64,000 bases of DNA from Buchnera aphidicola (Floraphis choui) (GCA_039830045.1 CP140044.1:124001-188000), one strand, 5' to 3'. Shown: positions 8,955 to 18,705, counted from the first letter of the stretch. Translations and numbers: made by a program. Notes: generated by a model from the letters alone, not told the origin.

Positions 8955-9240
8955 ATTGATTGAGTAAGAAAATAAGTTTTAGTAAATTATAGAAACGTTG
9001 ATAGATTTTATATAAATTTTATTTTTAATATTTTTAAATAAAATTTTTTAATTTTTTAAACGACGATAGAAATATTAAAATACGTTTTATATTATTAAAT
9101 AACTTTTTAATTAAATTTAGATAATATAGATATTAAATTTCTAATTATTTGAATGTATTTTTAGTAATTTTAAAACATTTAAAACATAGTTAAAATGATG
9201 TTTCATTTTTGTTAAACAATAAATATGAGGAAATATTTTT

Positions 9241-9573
9241 ATGAATGTTTTAATTTCTGAAGCTTTTTCTGCTAACAGTAATATTCAACAAAATAGTCTA
9301 TATTCATTATTATATATGTCGCTATTTTTTTTATCAATTTTTTATTTTTTAATTTTTCGTCCTCAAAAAAATAAAGTCAAAAAACATAGAGCTCTCATTA
9401 ATTCTCTTTCCAAAGGAGATGAAATATTGACTGCTAGCGGTTTTATAGGAAAAGTTAAAAGAATTACTACAATAGGATATATTTTATTAGAATTAAATAA
9501 TAATGTTGAAGTATTAATAAAAGATGATTATATTTTATCAGTATTACCAAAAGGTACCTTAAAAATTATTTAG
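9241..9573 (+). CDS. yajC: Sec translocon accessory protein YajC
   Basis: Small inner-membrane protein that in E. coli associates with SecDF and the SecYEG translocon. The 110 residues match the family in length. One membrane helix is seen at about 25-41, followed by the typical FRPQKNKVKKHRALINSLSKGDEILTASG stretch (about 41-69; an SH3-like soluble domain) and a hydrophobic end. An AGGA-containing ribosome site precedes the ATG. Directly downstream lie decayed secD and secF, so this protein has outlived its usual partners. Its present role is unknown. Confidence 0.93.
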   Translation: MNVLISEAFSANSNIQQNSLYSLLYMSLFFLSIFYFLIFRPQKNKVKKHRALINSLSKGDEILTASGFIGKVKRITTIGYILLELNNNVEVLIKDDYILSVLPKGTLKII

Positions 9574-9585
9574 TTTTAAAATAAT

Positions 9586-10985
9586 GTGAAAGAAAATTAT
9601 ATTGTTTTAGGATTAATTTACTCATATTTAAATTTGTATTAAAATATTTTGTTTATACGAATAGATTTTTCGAAAAAACATAATTAGGTTTTTCGAAAAT
9701 GTATATTAGAATTGTTTAACGTTTTAAAAAAGTAATATATTCATTATTTTAATTCGAAAATAAAGAATAAAAGTGCATTATATTTTAATTAAATGAACGA
9801 GAAATCAGAGATTTTTTATGAATTATATACGATACTATTAAACATAAAAAGTTATATCTCTTTCTTCTTACAAAAATTATCCTAAGTTTTTAAATATTTT
9901 AGCATAAAATTCAACACGTTTAGGTTCAAATTTATTAGGTAGAGCTTACTTTTTATTGAAAATAAATGTTGATTATATATCTAAGTAATACTAATTCAAT
10001 ATAAAGCGACATTTTTTAGATTATATTATTAAAAATGATTACATAAATATAGATATAAAAAATTAAAAATGACAGTATAAAAACTAGCTCAAAAGAATCA
10101 TACATGTCAATTAAGTATTTTAGAATTTATTGATATAAGCAATTCAATCTTAATTACATTACCGTGGAATTACTTAGTTTAAATAATAGCATTTAAATAA
10201 AGGAAATTCTTAGTATTAATATAATGATAGAATTTCATTTAGTATAATACAGGTATTACTTCAATACGAAAATAGTGATGTTTTTAATTATTATAAATTA
10301 TATTAGGTTAGATGATGTTAATTTAATATTACTTTATAATAACACATTTATTATAGAAAATGTATTTTAGACTCTAATTATATAATAAATTATTTAAATA
10401 AAGTTAAGGTTGATATAAAATCAAATAATTTGGTCGGCAATATTGCATCGAATGTTACTAAAAATAATATAGAAAATATATAGTTATATTTTTGTAGAAT
10501 ATATTAATAGTAACGTTTATATTAATAAAAATATATTTTTAAGAAGAAAAAGTATTCTTGATATAGCTAAAATTGATTTAGTATCGGATTATTCATTTAA
10601 GATTTTTGAGATACGTGATATTTCTGAAGTAAAAGTTGTCTATTCTACCTAAATTAGAATCGTTTTCTTCTCTTATTATAGTAATATAAAAAATACTATT
10701 TGTTAGTATTCTTTATCGATTTAAATGTATTGATTAATGAGCGTATGCGAGAATAAACAATGATAATTTATGTATTCCGTGAAGTAATATGAAAAGGTTG
10801 TTTATAATTTAGTTTTAGTATGTTTAATGTAAATATTATTATGTTAATGATATCTTTAATTTTGTATTGGTTCTGATATTATAAAAATTTTATTATAACT
10901 ATATAGTAGGAATTTTACTTCGTTATTTAGTTCTTTATTTATTACTAGAATTATAATTCAAGTTTTTATTCTAAAAATAAAATTA
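9586..10985 (+). pseudogene. secD: secD pseudogene (protein translocase subunit SecD remnant)
   Basis: No long open frame, but reading all three plus frames in order gives a chain of matches to E. coli SecD, as recalled, in the right sequence. IVLGLIYSYLNLY (about 9601-9639) matches the first membrane helix. KNYPKFLNILA then stop then NSTRLG leads into RLGSNLLGRAYFLLKINVD (9917-9973), the counterpart of KLGLDLRGGVHFLMEVDMD. KEILSINIMIEFHLV (10200-10244) matches the KEILGATATLEFRLV block. NLVGNIASNVTKNNIENI follows, then a frameshift into FVEYINS, and ILDIAKIDLVSDYSFKI. IDLNVLINERMRE (10715-10753) matches VDANVLINERIKE. Many stops and shifts interrupt it, and part of the C-terminal membrane region is deleted. 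Position after yajC is that of E. coli secD. Boundaries are approximate. Confidence 0.88.
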
Positions 10986-11034
10986 ATGATTTGTCTATAT
11001 AAGAATTAATGTATTTCTCATTTTTATAAGATAA

Positions 11035-11890
11035 ATATATTGAAACGAAATAAATTAGTATATAACTTTTTATGTTGGAAAATTGTTTATATATCAATGA
11101 TTTATTTATTATTTTTAATAGATAATGTTACAATTTTGATTTAATTAGAGTATTGATTTTATAGGAAGCTTTTATAAAAATTTATTGTAATTTATTAATA
11201 TAAATAAATAAAATATTAAATATTTTAAAAATATTGGACTACGAAATATTTAAGTAAATTATTTTAGAGAAATGAATGATATTATTATATGTTATTTATA
11301 TTTATCTATTTCCTATGATTTAATTCTCTCATAGGTTTTTTGTATTCCATAAATATCTACGATTTAATTTTGAAATTGTTTCTATCAAATATGTTAGTCT
11401 AGTATAAGATTATGATTTATTAAGATTCTTATATTTTTTTGATTTTATTTTTTATTTACTTTTTATATAGTTTTAAGATTTTTGTGAAGTTTGTTTATTG
11501 AAATTATATTATTTTTATTTCATGATGTTTATTAATTTTAAGCTTCATATCTGTATTTAAAATAGAAATTAGCCCTATTATTATAATATTTTTATTATCT
11601 AGTTTTATAATATTTAATAAATAATAGTATTGCAATTTCAGATCGAATTTGTAAAAGTTCTAATAGATTTAAAGGTTTATTATTTTGTGATATTTTAAAC
11701 TTATCTTTTAACTTAAGTGTATTAAAAAATTAATAACTTTGGCTACTACATTTTCAGTAGCAGCGATGTTCTACTATTTTAGAAATGGATATTATTGAAA
11801 ATTTTTCGTTTTACAATGATTGATTGGTATATTTATGAGAATATTATTTTATATTCATGTTTTTTCGTCATTATCGTTTCAGATTTATAA
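11035..11890 (+). pseudogene. secF: secF pseudogene (protein translocase subunit SecF remnant)
   Basis: Follows the secD remnant, as in the E. coli yajC-secD-secF order. Collinear fragments over changing frames match recalled E. coli SecF. These are LCWKIVYISMIYLLFLI (first helix); IDFIGSFYKNLL for GLDFTGGTVIEI (about 11153-11188); LRFL-stop-SLFIEIILFLFHDV (11473-11529) for FRFEWRLAAGVVIALAHDV; KIEISPIIIIFLLSSFIIFN (from 11559) for [33 protein letters not shown] (about 11620-11655) for NDSIVVSDRIRE; and NFSFTMIDWYIYENI near 11800-11845 for the last helix pair, ending at a stop at 11888-11890. Stops and frameshifts throughout rule out a protein. The 5-prime boundary is approximate. Confidence 0.87.
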
Positions 11891-11920
11891 AATTACAAAT
11901 AAAAATGTAAAATATAAATT

Positions 11921-13993
11921 TTAATAAAAATATGAAAAGTCTGCGATTATAAAAAATAAATTTTGTATTTTTTTTAATATAATTAACCTATTAGTTTTGA
12001 TAGAAGTATTTATATCTTGTATTTTAACATTTTCAAAAAAATTGCATACTGGTTGATATAGATTATATAACTCTAATAATATAGATGGATAATCTTTATT
12101 TTCATGGAATAGTTGTATTTTTTTTTGTGTGTGTTCTAACAAAGAAATTATTATTTTTTCTTCTAATTTTTTTATGAGTTTTTTATTTATTTCTTCATGT
12201 AACGCTTCTGAAGATAGTTTTAGTATATTAGAAATTCTTTTATGAATTAAGATTAGCGATTTTAAAGTATTTGAATTATATATTTTAGAAATAGCTTTTA
12301 TTCTAAGATCTAGGTCTATTAAATATGGAACTTCGCATATTAGTACAGATTTTATGATTATGGGAACATATTTTTGTTTTATATATATAAAATACATTTT
12401 TTCTAAAACAAATTTTTTTAAATTTTCTAATATAGCGTTTTTGTTTTGAATATTATTATCATATATATTTAATGATTTTTTAAATAATTTAAATAAATTA
12501 ATAGATATTTTTTTTGTTAAAATGATTCTTATAATTCCAATAACTAGTCTTCTCAAAGAAAATGGATCTTTATCTCCAGAAGTAGAATTTTTTCCAATGA
12601 AAAACAATCCAACTAAAGTATCGATTTTATCTGCTAATGCTAAAGAATAAGAAATAGGATGTGATGGAATTATATCTTGAGAAAATTTAGGAAGATAATG
12701 TTCTTGTATAGCAATTGCTATATCTTTGTGTATACCATTATTTAATGCATAATACATTCCTATTATTCCTTGCATTTTAGGAAATTCAAAGACTATATCG
12801 GTAATTAAATCACATTTACATAAGTTTGCTGCTTGAATGCAATCTTTGAGATTAGCTTTAGTAAATTTTGTTATCCAAGAAATTAAATATTTTATTCTAT
12901 TTGTTTTATCATAAAGAGATCCTAAAGAGTGTTGAAAAATGACGTTTTTTAATAATGGTTGATACTTTTTAAATGGTATTTTTTGGTCTTTTTTAAAAAA
13001 AAATTCTGCATCAGAAAATCGAGAATTTAATACTTTAATGTTTCCAAGAATAATGTTTTTAGGATATTTTGATTCAACATTTGATATAATAATAAAGTTA
13101 TTTGTTAATTTGTTATTGTGATCATATATAGTAAAGTATTTTTGTTGATTTTCCATAATGTGTATTAAAATTTCGTTTGGGAGATCAAGAAATTTTTTAT
13201 TAAATTTAGCTAGAAGAACAATAGGCCATTCTACTAGTGAAGTTATTTCATCTAATAATTGATCTCTTATTTTTAAATGTCCTCCAAAAGAATTAGCAAT
13301 TTTTTTAGATTCTATTTTAATTTTATTTTTTCTTATATTATAATCAGCAATAATTTTTCCAAATTTCAATAATATTTCTGGATATTCGTTTGCATGAGAA
13401 ATATTAATTACATTATTTTTCATAAAACGATGTCCATAAAGTAATCTATTAGTTTGTATTCCTAAGATTTCTGCTTTTATAATTTTATTATCTAATAGCA
13501 TGACTACGTTTCGAATTGGTCGAGAAAATTGTATATTGCTTATATTCCATTTCATGAAGTTAGGAACAGAACTATTTTTAATAGAAAAAATAGATATTTC
13601 TATAAGTTTTTCTTCGATTGTTCGATTATTAGTATAGTGTTCATAATATAACCATTCTTTTTTTTTATTTTTTATTCGAGATGTTTTATCTATTGTAATT
13701 CCTAATTTTTTTATCCAATGTTGTGTTGATGGAGTAGGATTTCCTAAAGCATCAAAAGCGTTTGAGATAGAAGGTCCTTTATATTTTTTTTTAAGTGTTA
13801 TTATATTTGTATTTAACTCTTCTATTTTTATAGCTATTCGCCTTGGTGTAGCAAACCACAATATTTTTTTATATTGTATATGATTTTTAGTTAGTAAAAG
13901 AATTACATTGTTTCTAAAAGATTTAGCTATGTTTTGTAATGATTTCTGAGGTAATTCTTCAGTTCCAATTTCTATTAAAAACGTTTTATTCAT
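11921..13993 (-). CDS. glyS: Glycyl-tRNA synthetase beta subunit
   Basis: Beta subunit of the alpha2-beta2 glycyl-tRNA synthetase, needed for tRNA recognition. It has 690 residues against 689 in E. coli. The N-terminus MNKTFLIEIGTEELPQKSL, the MENQQKYFTIYD block (about 285), NSRFSDAEFFFKKDQKIP and GDKDPFSLRR are typical. Several runs of nine A occur in the coding strand and are kept in frame, so the gene is intact as given. It lies 38 bases downstream of glyQ in one transcript and runs convergently into the secF remnant, with 30 bases between the two ends. Confidence 0.95.
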   Translation of the reverse strand: MNKTFLIEIGTEELPQKSLQNIAKSFRNNVILLLTKNHIQYKKILWFATPRRIAIKIEELNTNIITLKKKYKGPSISNAFDALGNPTPSTQHWIKKLGITIDKTSRIKNKKKEWLYYEHYTNNRTIEEKLIEISIFSIKNSSVPNFMKWNISNIQFSRPIRNVVMLLDNKIIKAEILGIQTNRLLYGHRFMKNNVINISHANEYPEILLKFGKIIADYNIRKNKIKIESKKIANSFGGHLKIRDQLLDEITSLVEWPIVLLAKFNKKFLDLPNEILIHIMENQQKYFTIYDHNNKLTNNFIIISNVESKYPKNIILGNIKVLNSRFSDAEFFFKKDQKIPFKKYQPLLKNVIFQHSLGSLYDKTNRIKYLISWITKFTKANLKDCIQAANLCKCDLITDIVFEFPKMQGIIGMYYALNNGIHKDIAIAIQEHYLPKFSQDIIPSHPISYSLALADKIDTLVGLFFIGKNSTSGDKDPFSLRRLVIGIIRIILTKKISINLFKLFKKSLNIYDNNIQNKNAILENLKKFVLEKMYFIYIKQKYVPIIIKSVLICEVPYLIDLDLRIKAISKIYNSNTLKSLILIHKRISNILKLSSEALHEEINKKLIKKLEEKIIISLLEHTQKKIQLFHENKDYPSILLELYNLYQPVCNFFENVKIQDINTSIKTNRLIILKKIQNLFFIIADFSYFY

Positions 13994-14031
13994 ATTTAGT
14001 AAGATCCTTATTTATTTTTTTGTAAGAGATT

Positions 14032-14904
14032 TTAATTTTTTTCTTTATTATAGTGTTGTTTAGCAATTTTCTTTATAATACTTCTAATATTTAAAATATT
14101 TTGTTGTCGTTCAGTAGTAGATAAAGCTCTTTTTGCGTCTAATAAGTTAAAATAATGTATTCCATATAACATATGTTCGTATGCTGGTAATAATAAAGGA
14201 GAAGGTAGATTCATTATTGTTTTTGCTTCTTGAATATGTATTTTAAACAAATTAGAACAAATATTGATATTAGAATATTCAAAATTGTATATAGAATGTT
14301 CTAGTTCATTTTGAAAAAATAACTCACCATAGGTGATATTTATTTCGTTTGTATTCCATACAATATCGTATATATTTTTTTTATTTTGTATATGAAGTGC
14401 TATTCGTTCTAATCCGTATGTTATTTCAGTAGGAATTGGATCACAATTAATTCCCCCCATTTGTTGAAAATAAGTAAATTGTGTAATCTCCATACCATTA
14501 ATCCATACTTCCCATCCTTGTCCACATGCTCCTAACGTTGGGTTTTCCCAATTGTCTTCTATAAATCGTATATCGTTATTTTTTAGGTCTATGTTTAAAA
14601 TTTGTAATGATTGTAAATATAGATTTTGAATATTATCTGGTGTAGGTTTGATTAGAACTTGAAATTGATAATAGTGTTGTAATCGATTGGGATTATTACC
14701 GTATCTTCCATCAGATGGTCTCCTTGATGCTTGAACGTATGCAATAGAAGTAGGTTTAGAACCAATCGCTCCGAAGAACGTTTTATGGTGGAATGTTCCG
14801 GCGCCTATAGGTATATCTAATGGTTGAATAATAGTGCAACTTTGGTTTTGCCAATAATTTTTTAATATAAAAATAATTTGATGAAATGTTATAAGATTAT
14901 TCAT
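14032..14904 (-). CDS. glyQ: Glycyl-tRNA synthetase alpha subunit
   Basis: Catalytic subunit of the tetrameric, class II glycyl-tRNA synthetase. I start it at the ATG at 14904 (MNNLITFHQII), which fits the E. coli N-terminus and has GGA about ten bases upstream; an in-frame ATG at 14937 would add eleven residues outside the family. This gives 290 residues. The core is well kept: PSDGRYGNNPNRLQHYYQFQV, EDNWENPTLGACGQGWEVW, GMEITQFTYFQQMGG, EITYGLERIA and STTERQQNILNIR. First gene of the glyQ-glyS pair, transcribed away from nfo. Confidence 0.95.
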   Translation of the reverse strand: MNNLITFHQIIFILKNYWQNQSCTIIQPLDIPIGAGTFHHKTFFGAIGSKPTSIAYVQASRRPSDGRYGNNPNRLQHYYQFQVLIKPTPDNIQNLYLQSLQILNIDLKNNDIRFIEDNWENPTLGACGQGWEVWINGMEITQFTYFQQMGGINCDPIPTEITYGLERIALHIQNKKNIYDIVWNTNEINITYGELFFQNELEHSIYNFEYSNINICSNLFKIHIQEAKTIMNLPSPLLLPAYEHMLYGIHYFNLLDAKRALSTTERQQNILNIRSIIKKIAKQHYNKEKN

Positions 14905-15175
14905 TTTATTTTCCAGTTTTGTTATACGAAAATACATGATATTATAAAATGTTTTTATAAATTTTTATAAAATGTTTATATTAATAGTTGATAAATTTTA
15001 AAATTTTGTGGTAATTTGTAGTAGTATTCTCATTTAAAATGTAAATTATTATTAATATATATTTTAACTTTATTTAAAAATTTTTATTTCGTAATTTTTA
15101 TAAAACAATTTAATTTTAATAAATACTTTTTAAAAGTCTTACTTTATTTTAAAATAATATTATTTAGGAATAATA

Positions 15176-16012
15176 ATGAGATATATAGGAGCTCATGTTA
15201 GTACATTAGGAGGTTTGGATCAAGCAGTTATTAGAGCAAGGAACTTAGGAGCTACTGCTTTTGCATTATTTATAGATAATCCTTTAAAGTGGAGCGTAAT
15301 AACATTAAAAGATAAAAATGTTGAAAGTTTTAAAGTAGCATGTAAAAATTTTAATTATTCGTCTAATCAAATTTTACCTCATAGTGGTTATTTAATTAAT
15401 TTAGGTCATCCTTATGACGATAATTTGTATCAATCTAGATTAGCTTTTGTCAATGAAATATTGAGATGTCAAATATTAGGGTTAAAATTTTTAAACTTTC
15501 ATCCTGGAAGTCATTTATGCAAAATTAGTGAAAAAAAATGTTTAGAAAGAATTTCTGATTCAATTAATATAGCATTAGAAAAAACCATTAAAGTTAAATT
15601 AGTAATAGAAAATACAGCTGGTCAAGGAACAAATGTAGGATATTCTTTTGAACATTTAATATTTATTATTAACAAAATAGAAGATAAAAATCGTATTGGA
15701 ATATGTTTAGACACATGTCATTTATTTTCTTCTGGATATGATTTACGAACAATATTATCATGTGAGCAAGTTTTTAAACATTTTGATAATACAATAGGAT
15801 TAAATTATTTATGTGGTATGCATTTTAACGATTCTAAATCAAAATTTAATAGTCGTATTGATCGACATCATAATTTAGGAAAAGGAAATATCGGGAGATT
15901 AGCGTTTGATTGGATCATAAAAAATATTAATTGTGAAAATATTCCAATTATATTGGAAACTAAAGATAAAACATTATGGAAAGAAGAAATTCATTGGTTA
16001 AATTCATTGTAA
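15176..16012 (+). CDS. nfo: Endonuclease IV (AP endonuclease)
   Basis: Cuts DNA 5-prime to abasic sites during base-excision repair. The 278 residues carry the family zinc-site motifs in order: MRYIGAHVSTLGGLDQAV at the start, PHSGYLINLGHP, NFHPGSHL, VIENTAGQG, GICLDTCHLFSSGYD, HFNDSKS and ILETKDK. The length is close to that of E. coli Nfo. It is transcribed divergently from glyQ across about 270 bases of A/T-rich sequence. It is one of few DNA-repair genes kept in such small genomes. Confidence 0.95.
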   Translation: MRYIGAHVSTLGGLDQAVIRARNLGATAFALFIDNPLKWSVITLKDKNVESFKVACKNFNYSSNQILPHSGYLINLGHPYDDNLYQSRLAFVNEILRCQILGLKFLNFHPGSHLCKISEKKCLERISDSINIALEKTIKVKLVIENTAGQGTNVGYSFEHLIFIINKIEDKNRIGICLDTCHLFSSGYDLRTILSCEQVFKHFDNTIGLNYLCGMHFNDSKSKFNSRIDRHHNLGKGNIGRLAFDWIIKNINCENIPIILETKDKTLWKEEIHWLNSL

Positions 16013-16035
16013 AATATACATTTTAATAATGTTTA

Positions 16036-16065
16036 TATAATGTATTTTTATAAAAATACATTATA
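16036..16065. repeat. Perfect 30-bp palindrome after nfo
   Basis: Bases 16036-16050 are the exact reverse complement of 16051-16065 (TATAATGTATTTTTA then its complement), without a loop, 23 bases after the nfo stop. In RNA it would fold as an A-U hairpin. It could help end the nfo transcript, but it has no G+C stem and no following T run. Confidence 0.55.
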
Positions 16066-16138
16066 GATAATAATTTATTATTTTATATTTATAGCAAGTG
16101 GTGTATTTATGTATTTAATTTGATAAAGTGGAAAATAA

Positions 16139-16423
16139 ATGATAACTATTAATGTAGATAAACGTAAAAAAGAGGGTAAAAGTGCCAGTCGTCGATTACG
16201 TTTAAAAAATAAATTTCCAGCTGTAATATATTGTAATTCAGAGCCTAACATTTGTATAGAATTAGATCATAATATTATTTGTAATATAGTTCTTAATTCT
16301 GATATTTATAAAGAAAAAATTCTATTATTAATCGATAATGTCAAATATAAAGTTAAAATACAATCAATACAACGACATGCTTTTAAAGCTAAAATTATAC
16401 ATATGGATTTTTTAAAAATATAA
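16139..16423 (+). CDS. rplY: 50S ribosomal protein L25
   Basis: Binds 5S rRNA in the large ribosomal subunit. It has 94 residues, the same as the short form of L25 in E. coli. It begins MITINVDKRKKEGKSASRRLR and ends HAFKAKIIHMDFLKI, both family signatures. The ATG follows AGTGGAAA. It is a single gene between nfo and an inverted repeat that may mark its end. Confidence 0.93.
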   Translation: MITINVDKRKKEGKSASRRLRLKNKFPAVIYCNSEPNICIELDHNIICNIVLNSDIYKEKILLLIDNVKYKVKIQSIQRHAFKAKIIHMDFLKI

Positions 16424-16433
16424 TAATTTTAAA

Positions 16434-16515
16434 TATCGGCACGTGCAAGTACGATAGATTAAAATACCAATTTTAAAAATTAGCAATTTAAAAGTTAAAA
16501 TATGTCGTGCCGATA
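16434..16515. repeat. 10-bp G+C-rich inverted repeat flanking about 62 bases after rplY
   Basis: TATCGGCACG at 16434-16443 is the exact reverse complement of CGTGCCGATA at 16506-16515. The arms start 11 bases after the rplY stop and enclose A/T-rich sequence. Six G/C in ten is unusual here. It could be a long-range stem in the rplY messenger or a small structured RNA. I recognise no known RNA family in it and no T run follows. Confidence 0.5.
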
Positions 16516-16632
16516 CAAATTAATTTTAACAATTTATAAAGATTTAAAGTTATTATAATTAATAATTTGATAAGTATAGATTTTCATAAATAATTTTTTG
16601 TGTATTTTATAACAATTTCATTTTTAATAATT

Positions 16633-17367
16633 TTAAAAAATAGTTTTTGGATAAAAATATAACGTGAGTATAATAGTAGTTCCTAATGTTAAATTCAATA
16701 TAGATAAAAATATTAGTACTTTTTTATTAAAAAAAATTTTTTGTTTAGTAAAATTATTTTTTTGTATTTTTAGAATTTTCCAAATTAGCCATAAACCTAG
16801 CCAAATTAATATAATTGAGGAAAAAACCAGAAATTTAAAACTTGAATTTTCTTTTATTTTTGTGACGTTAATTGCTATTCCAGTTACAATTCCTGGAAAA
16901 AAATATATAGGAGGCCATAATATACATCCAAATATGGAAGAAGCAAAGAACTTTTTTAGAGATAAGTTTAACATCCCGCATACCATAGGAATTAAAGGTC
17001 TAGTAGGCCCGATAAACTTTCCTATTAATATTGTAGCAGCAGTATAATTATTTAAAGTATTTGTTATTTTTTCTACAATTGTTTTGTTTTTTTTTAATAA
17101 ATAAAGATTGTTTAAATATGTTTTAAATTTCCAACCAAGATAATATGAAATTGAATCTCCACATATGCAACCAATAAACCCTGCTATCCAAGAAGGATAA
17201 AAATTTAATGTTCCATTTCCTATTAGTGTTCCTAAAGCAGCCATAAGTATGATTCCAGGAAGGAATAAACCTACTAACGCTAGAGATTCTAGAAATGCTA
17301 CTATTATAATTATAGGAAATGAATAAAAAATAGATTGTTTTACTAAGTATAAAAACCAGTCTTCCAT
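16633..17367 (-). CDS. yabI: DedA family membrane protein (YabI)
   Basis: Inner-membrane protein of the DedA / SNARE-associated family, 244 residues. Visible signatures: ESLALVGLFLPGIILMAALG (about 26-45), GFIGCICGDSISYYLGWKF (about 63-81) and GKFIGPTRPLIPMVCGM (about 116-132). Several membrane helices are clear. DedA proteins in other bacteria support lipid-carrier recycling and membrane-potential homeostasis; the exact substrate here is unknown. The name YabI follows the gene position near rplY in Buchnera genomes as I remember it, and is less sure than the family call. Confidence 0.85.
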   Translation of the reverse strand: MEDWFLYLVKQSIFYSFPIIIIVAFLESLALVGLFLPGIILMAALGTLIGNGTLNFYPSWIAGFIGCICGDSISYYLGWKFKTYLNNLYLLKKNKTIVEKITNTLNNYTAATILIGKFIGPTRPLIPMVCGMLNLSLKKFFASSIFGCILWPPIYFFPGIVTGIAINVTKIKENSSFKFLVFSSIILIWLGLWLIWKILKIQKNNFTKQKIFFNKKVLIFLSILNLTLGTTIILTLYFYPKTIF

Positions 17368-17916
17368 ATTTTCTCATTTTTATTTATAAAAGGTTGAATG
17401 ATAACGAAATCTATTAAGAGCATGAATGATAGTCTTGAAATTTTTAGAAAAGTATTTTATAAGTATTTCATAGTAAAATAATTATAATACTTTTGTTGAC
17501 TGTGGATGATGTATATTTTAAATTTGTTATTTATATAAATAAATATAACGTTTTATATAGTAATTTTAATGTGTTAATAGTTTTGTGGTATCGTGAATAA
17601 CTAATTATATGTATAGTATATAAAAACGTTTTTAATCTCAAGCAAATATTATAATAAATGTTTACACTTATATTAAAATATTGTAGTTAAAATTATTTAT
17701 AGAAATTAACAAAATTTATATAAATAGATATATAGTATTTTTAATGTTATTGATTTTTATACAAGTATAAAATTGTTTAAATTAAAGAATAAATGTATGA
17801 ACTTATTTTAAATATGTGTTAGTAATTTTAAAAATTTTAACTTCAAAATTTTGTTAAATATAGGTGTATTATTATTTTGTCACTTATAATGTATCGTATT
17901 TTAAATTGTAGGTAAT
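17368..17916. other. Intergenic region between yabI and rsmA, no gene seen
   Basis: About 550 bases, A/T-rich, between divergent genes. In E. coli surA and pdxA precede rsmA, so I looked for their remains in all frames and found no convincing chain of matches. Promoters for both neighbours should lie here; a TATAAT-like string at 17885-17890 is a candidate -10 for rsmA, without a clear -35. Confidence 0.45.
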
Positions 17917-18705
17917 ATGATTAAATATAATAAGCACATTATCAAAAGAAGGTTGGGTCAAAATTTTTTGATTGATAATGACGTAATTGACAATATTATT
18001 AAAAGTATTAATCCTAAAAAAACAGACGTAATTATAGAGATTGGGTCAGGATTAGGTGCATTAACATATCATATTTACAAGTTTTTGTATAAATTATTCA
18101 TAATAGAATATGATCAAGATTTGGCAACTAGATTGTATTTATCTTTTAAAGATATCGATAATATAGTAATTTTTGTTGAAGATGTTTTAAAATTTAACTT
18201 TTTTTGTATAGAAAAAAATTTTTGTAATTCTATACGAGTGTTTGGAAATTTACCGTATAATATTTCAGTACCACTATTATTATATCTTTTCAAATATAAT
18301 AATATTTTCGATATGCATTTTATGTTTCAGAGAGAAGTAGCGAATCGATTGTTAGCTTTACCAGGTACTAAAAGTTATGGTAGGTTAAGTGTTATCGCGC
18401 AATATTTTTGTAAAATTACGCATTTATTTGATGTTAGTCCTGAATGTTTTCGACCTATTCCAAAAGTTTGTTCTACTTTTATACGATTAGTTCCTTATAA
18501 AAGTAAAGAGTATTATGTTAGAGATATAAATAATTTAGCTAAAATTACTAAATTAGCTTTTGGAAAAAGAAGAAAAATAATAAAAAATAGCTTGTCTGAA
18601 TTATTTAGTGAAAATATTTTAAAGAAACTTAAAATTGATCCCATGTTACGTGCTGAAAATTTATCAGTAATACAATATTTTAAATTGTCAAATTATATAG
18701 ATTAA
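17917..18705 (+). CDS. rsmA: 16S rRNA dimethyladenosine transferase (KsgA/RsmA)
   Basis: Dimethylates two adjacent adenosines in helix 45 of 16S rRNA late in 30S assembly. The 262 residues hold the SAM-binding motif EIGSGLGALTYH (about 41-52), the RRLGQNFLID entry (11-20) and the catalytic NLPYNIS (about 110). The ending is slightly shorter than in E. coli. In E. coli the downstream apaG separates it from apaH; here only 60 bases lie between, so apaG has been removed. Confidence 0.95.
   Translation: MIKYNKHIIKRRLGQNFLIDNDVIDNIIKSINPKKTDVIIEIGSGLGALTYHIYKFLYKLFIIEYDQDLATRLYLSFKDIDNIVIFVEDVLKFNFFCIEKNFCNSIRVFGNLPYNISVPLLLYLFKYNNIFDMHFMFQREVANRLLALPGTKSYGRLSVIAQYFCKITHLFDVSPECFRPIPKVCSTFIRLVPYKSKEYYVRDINNLAKITKLAFGKRRKIIKNSLSELFSENILKKLKIDPMLRAENLSVIQYFKLSNYID

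Noticed and set aside
8955..9240. Possible ihfA remnant downstream of pheT, where E. coli has that gene
   Set aside because: Only very short, out-of-order resemblances (such as two adjacent arginines) were found; nothing like the long collinear chain seen for secD and secF.
9664..9700. Repeated TTTTTCGAAAA string, twice in 35 bases
   Set aside because: It lies inside the decayed 5-prime part of secD and is most simply explained by drift in an A/T-rich pseudogene.
12118..12126. A9 tract in glyS as a possible frameshift like that in ispE
   Set aside because: The frame continues intact through this and the other nine-base runs in glyS, giving the expected 690 residues.
17368..17916. Possible surA or pdxA remains upstream of rsmA
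   Set aside because: Reading all frames gave no run of matches beyond a few residues.
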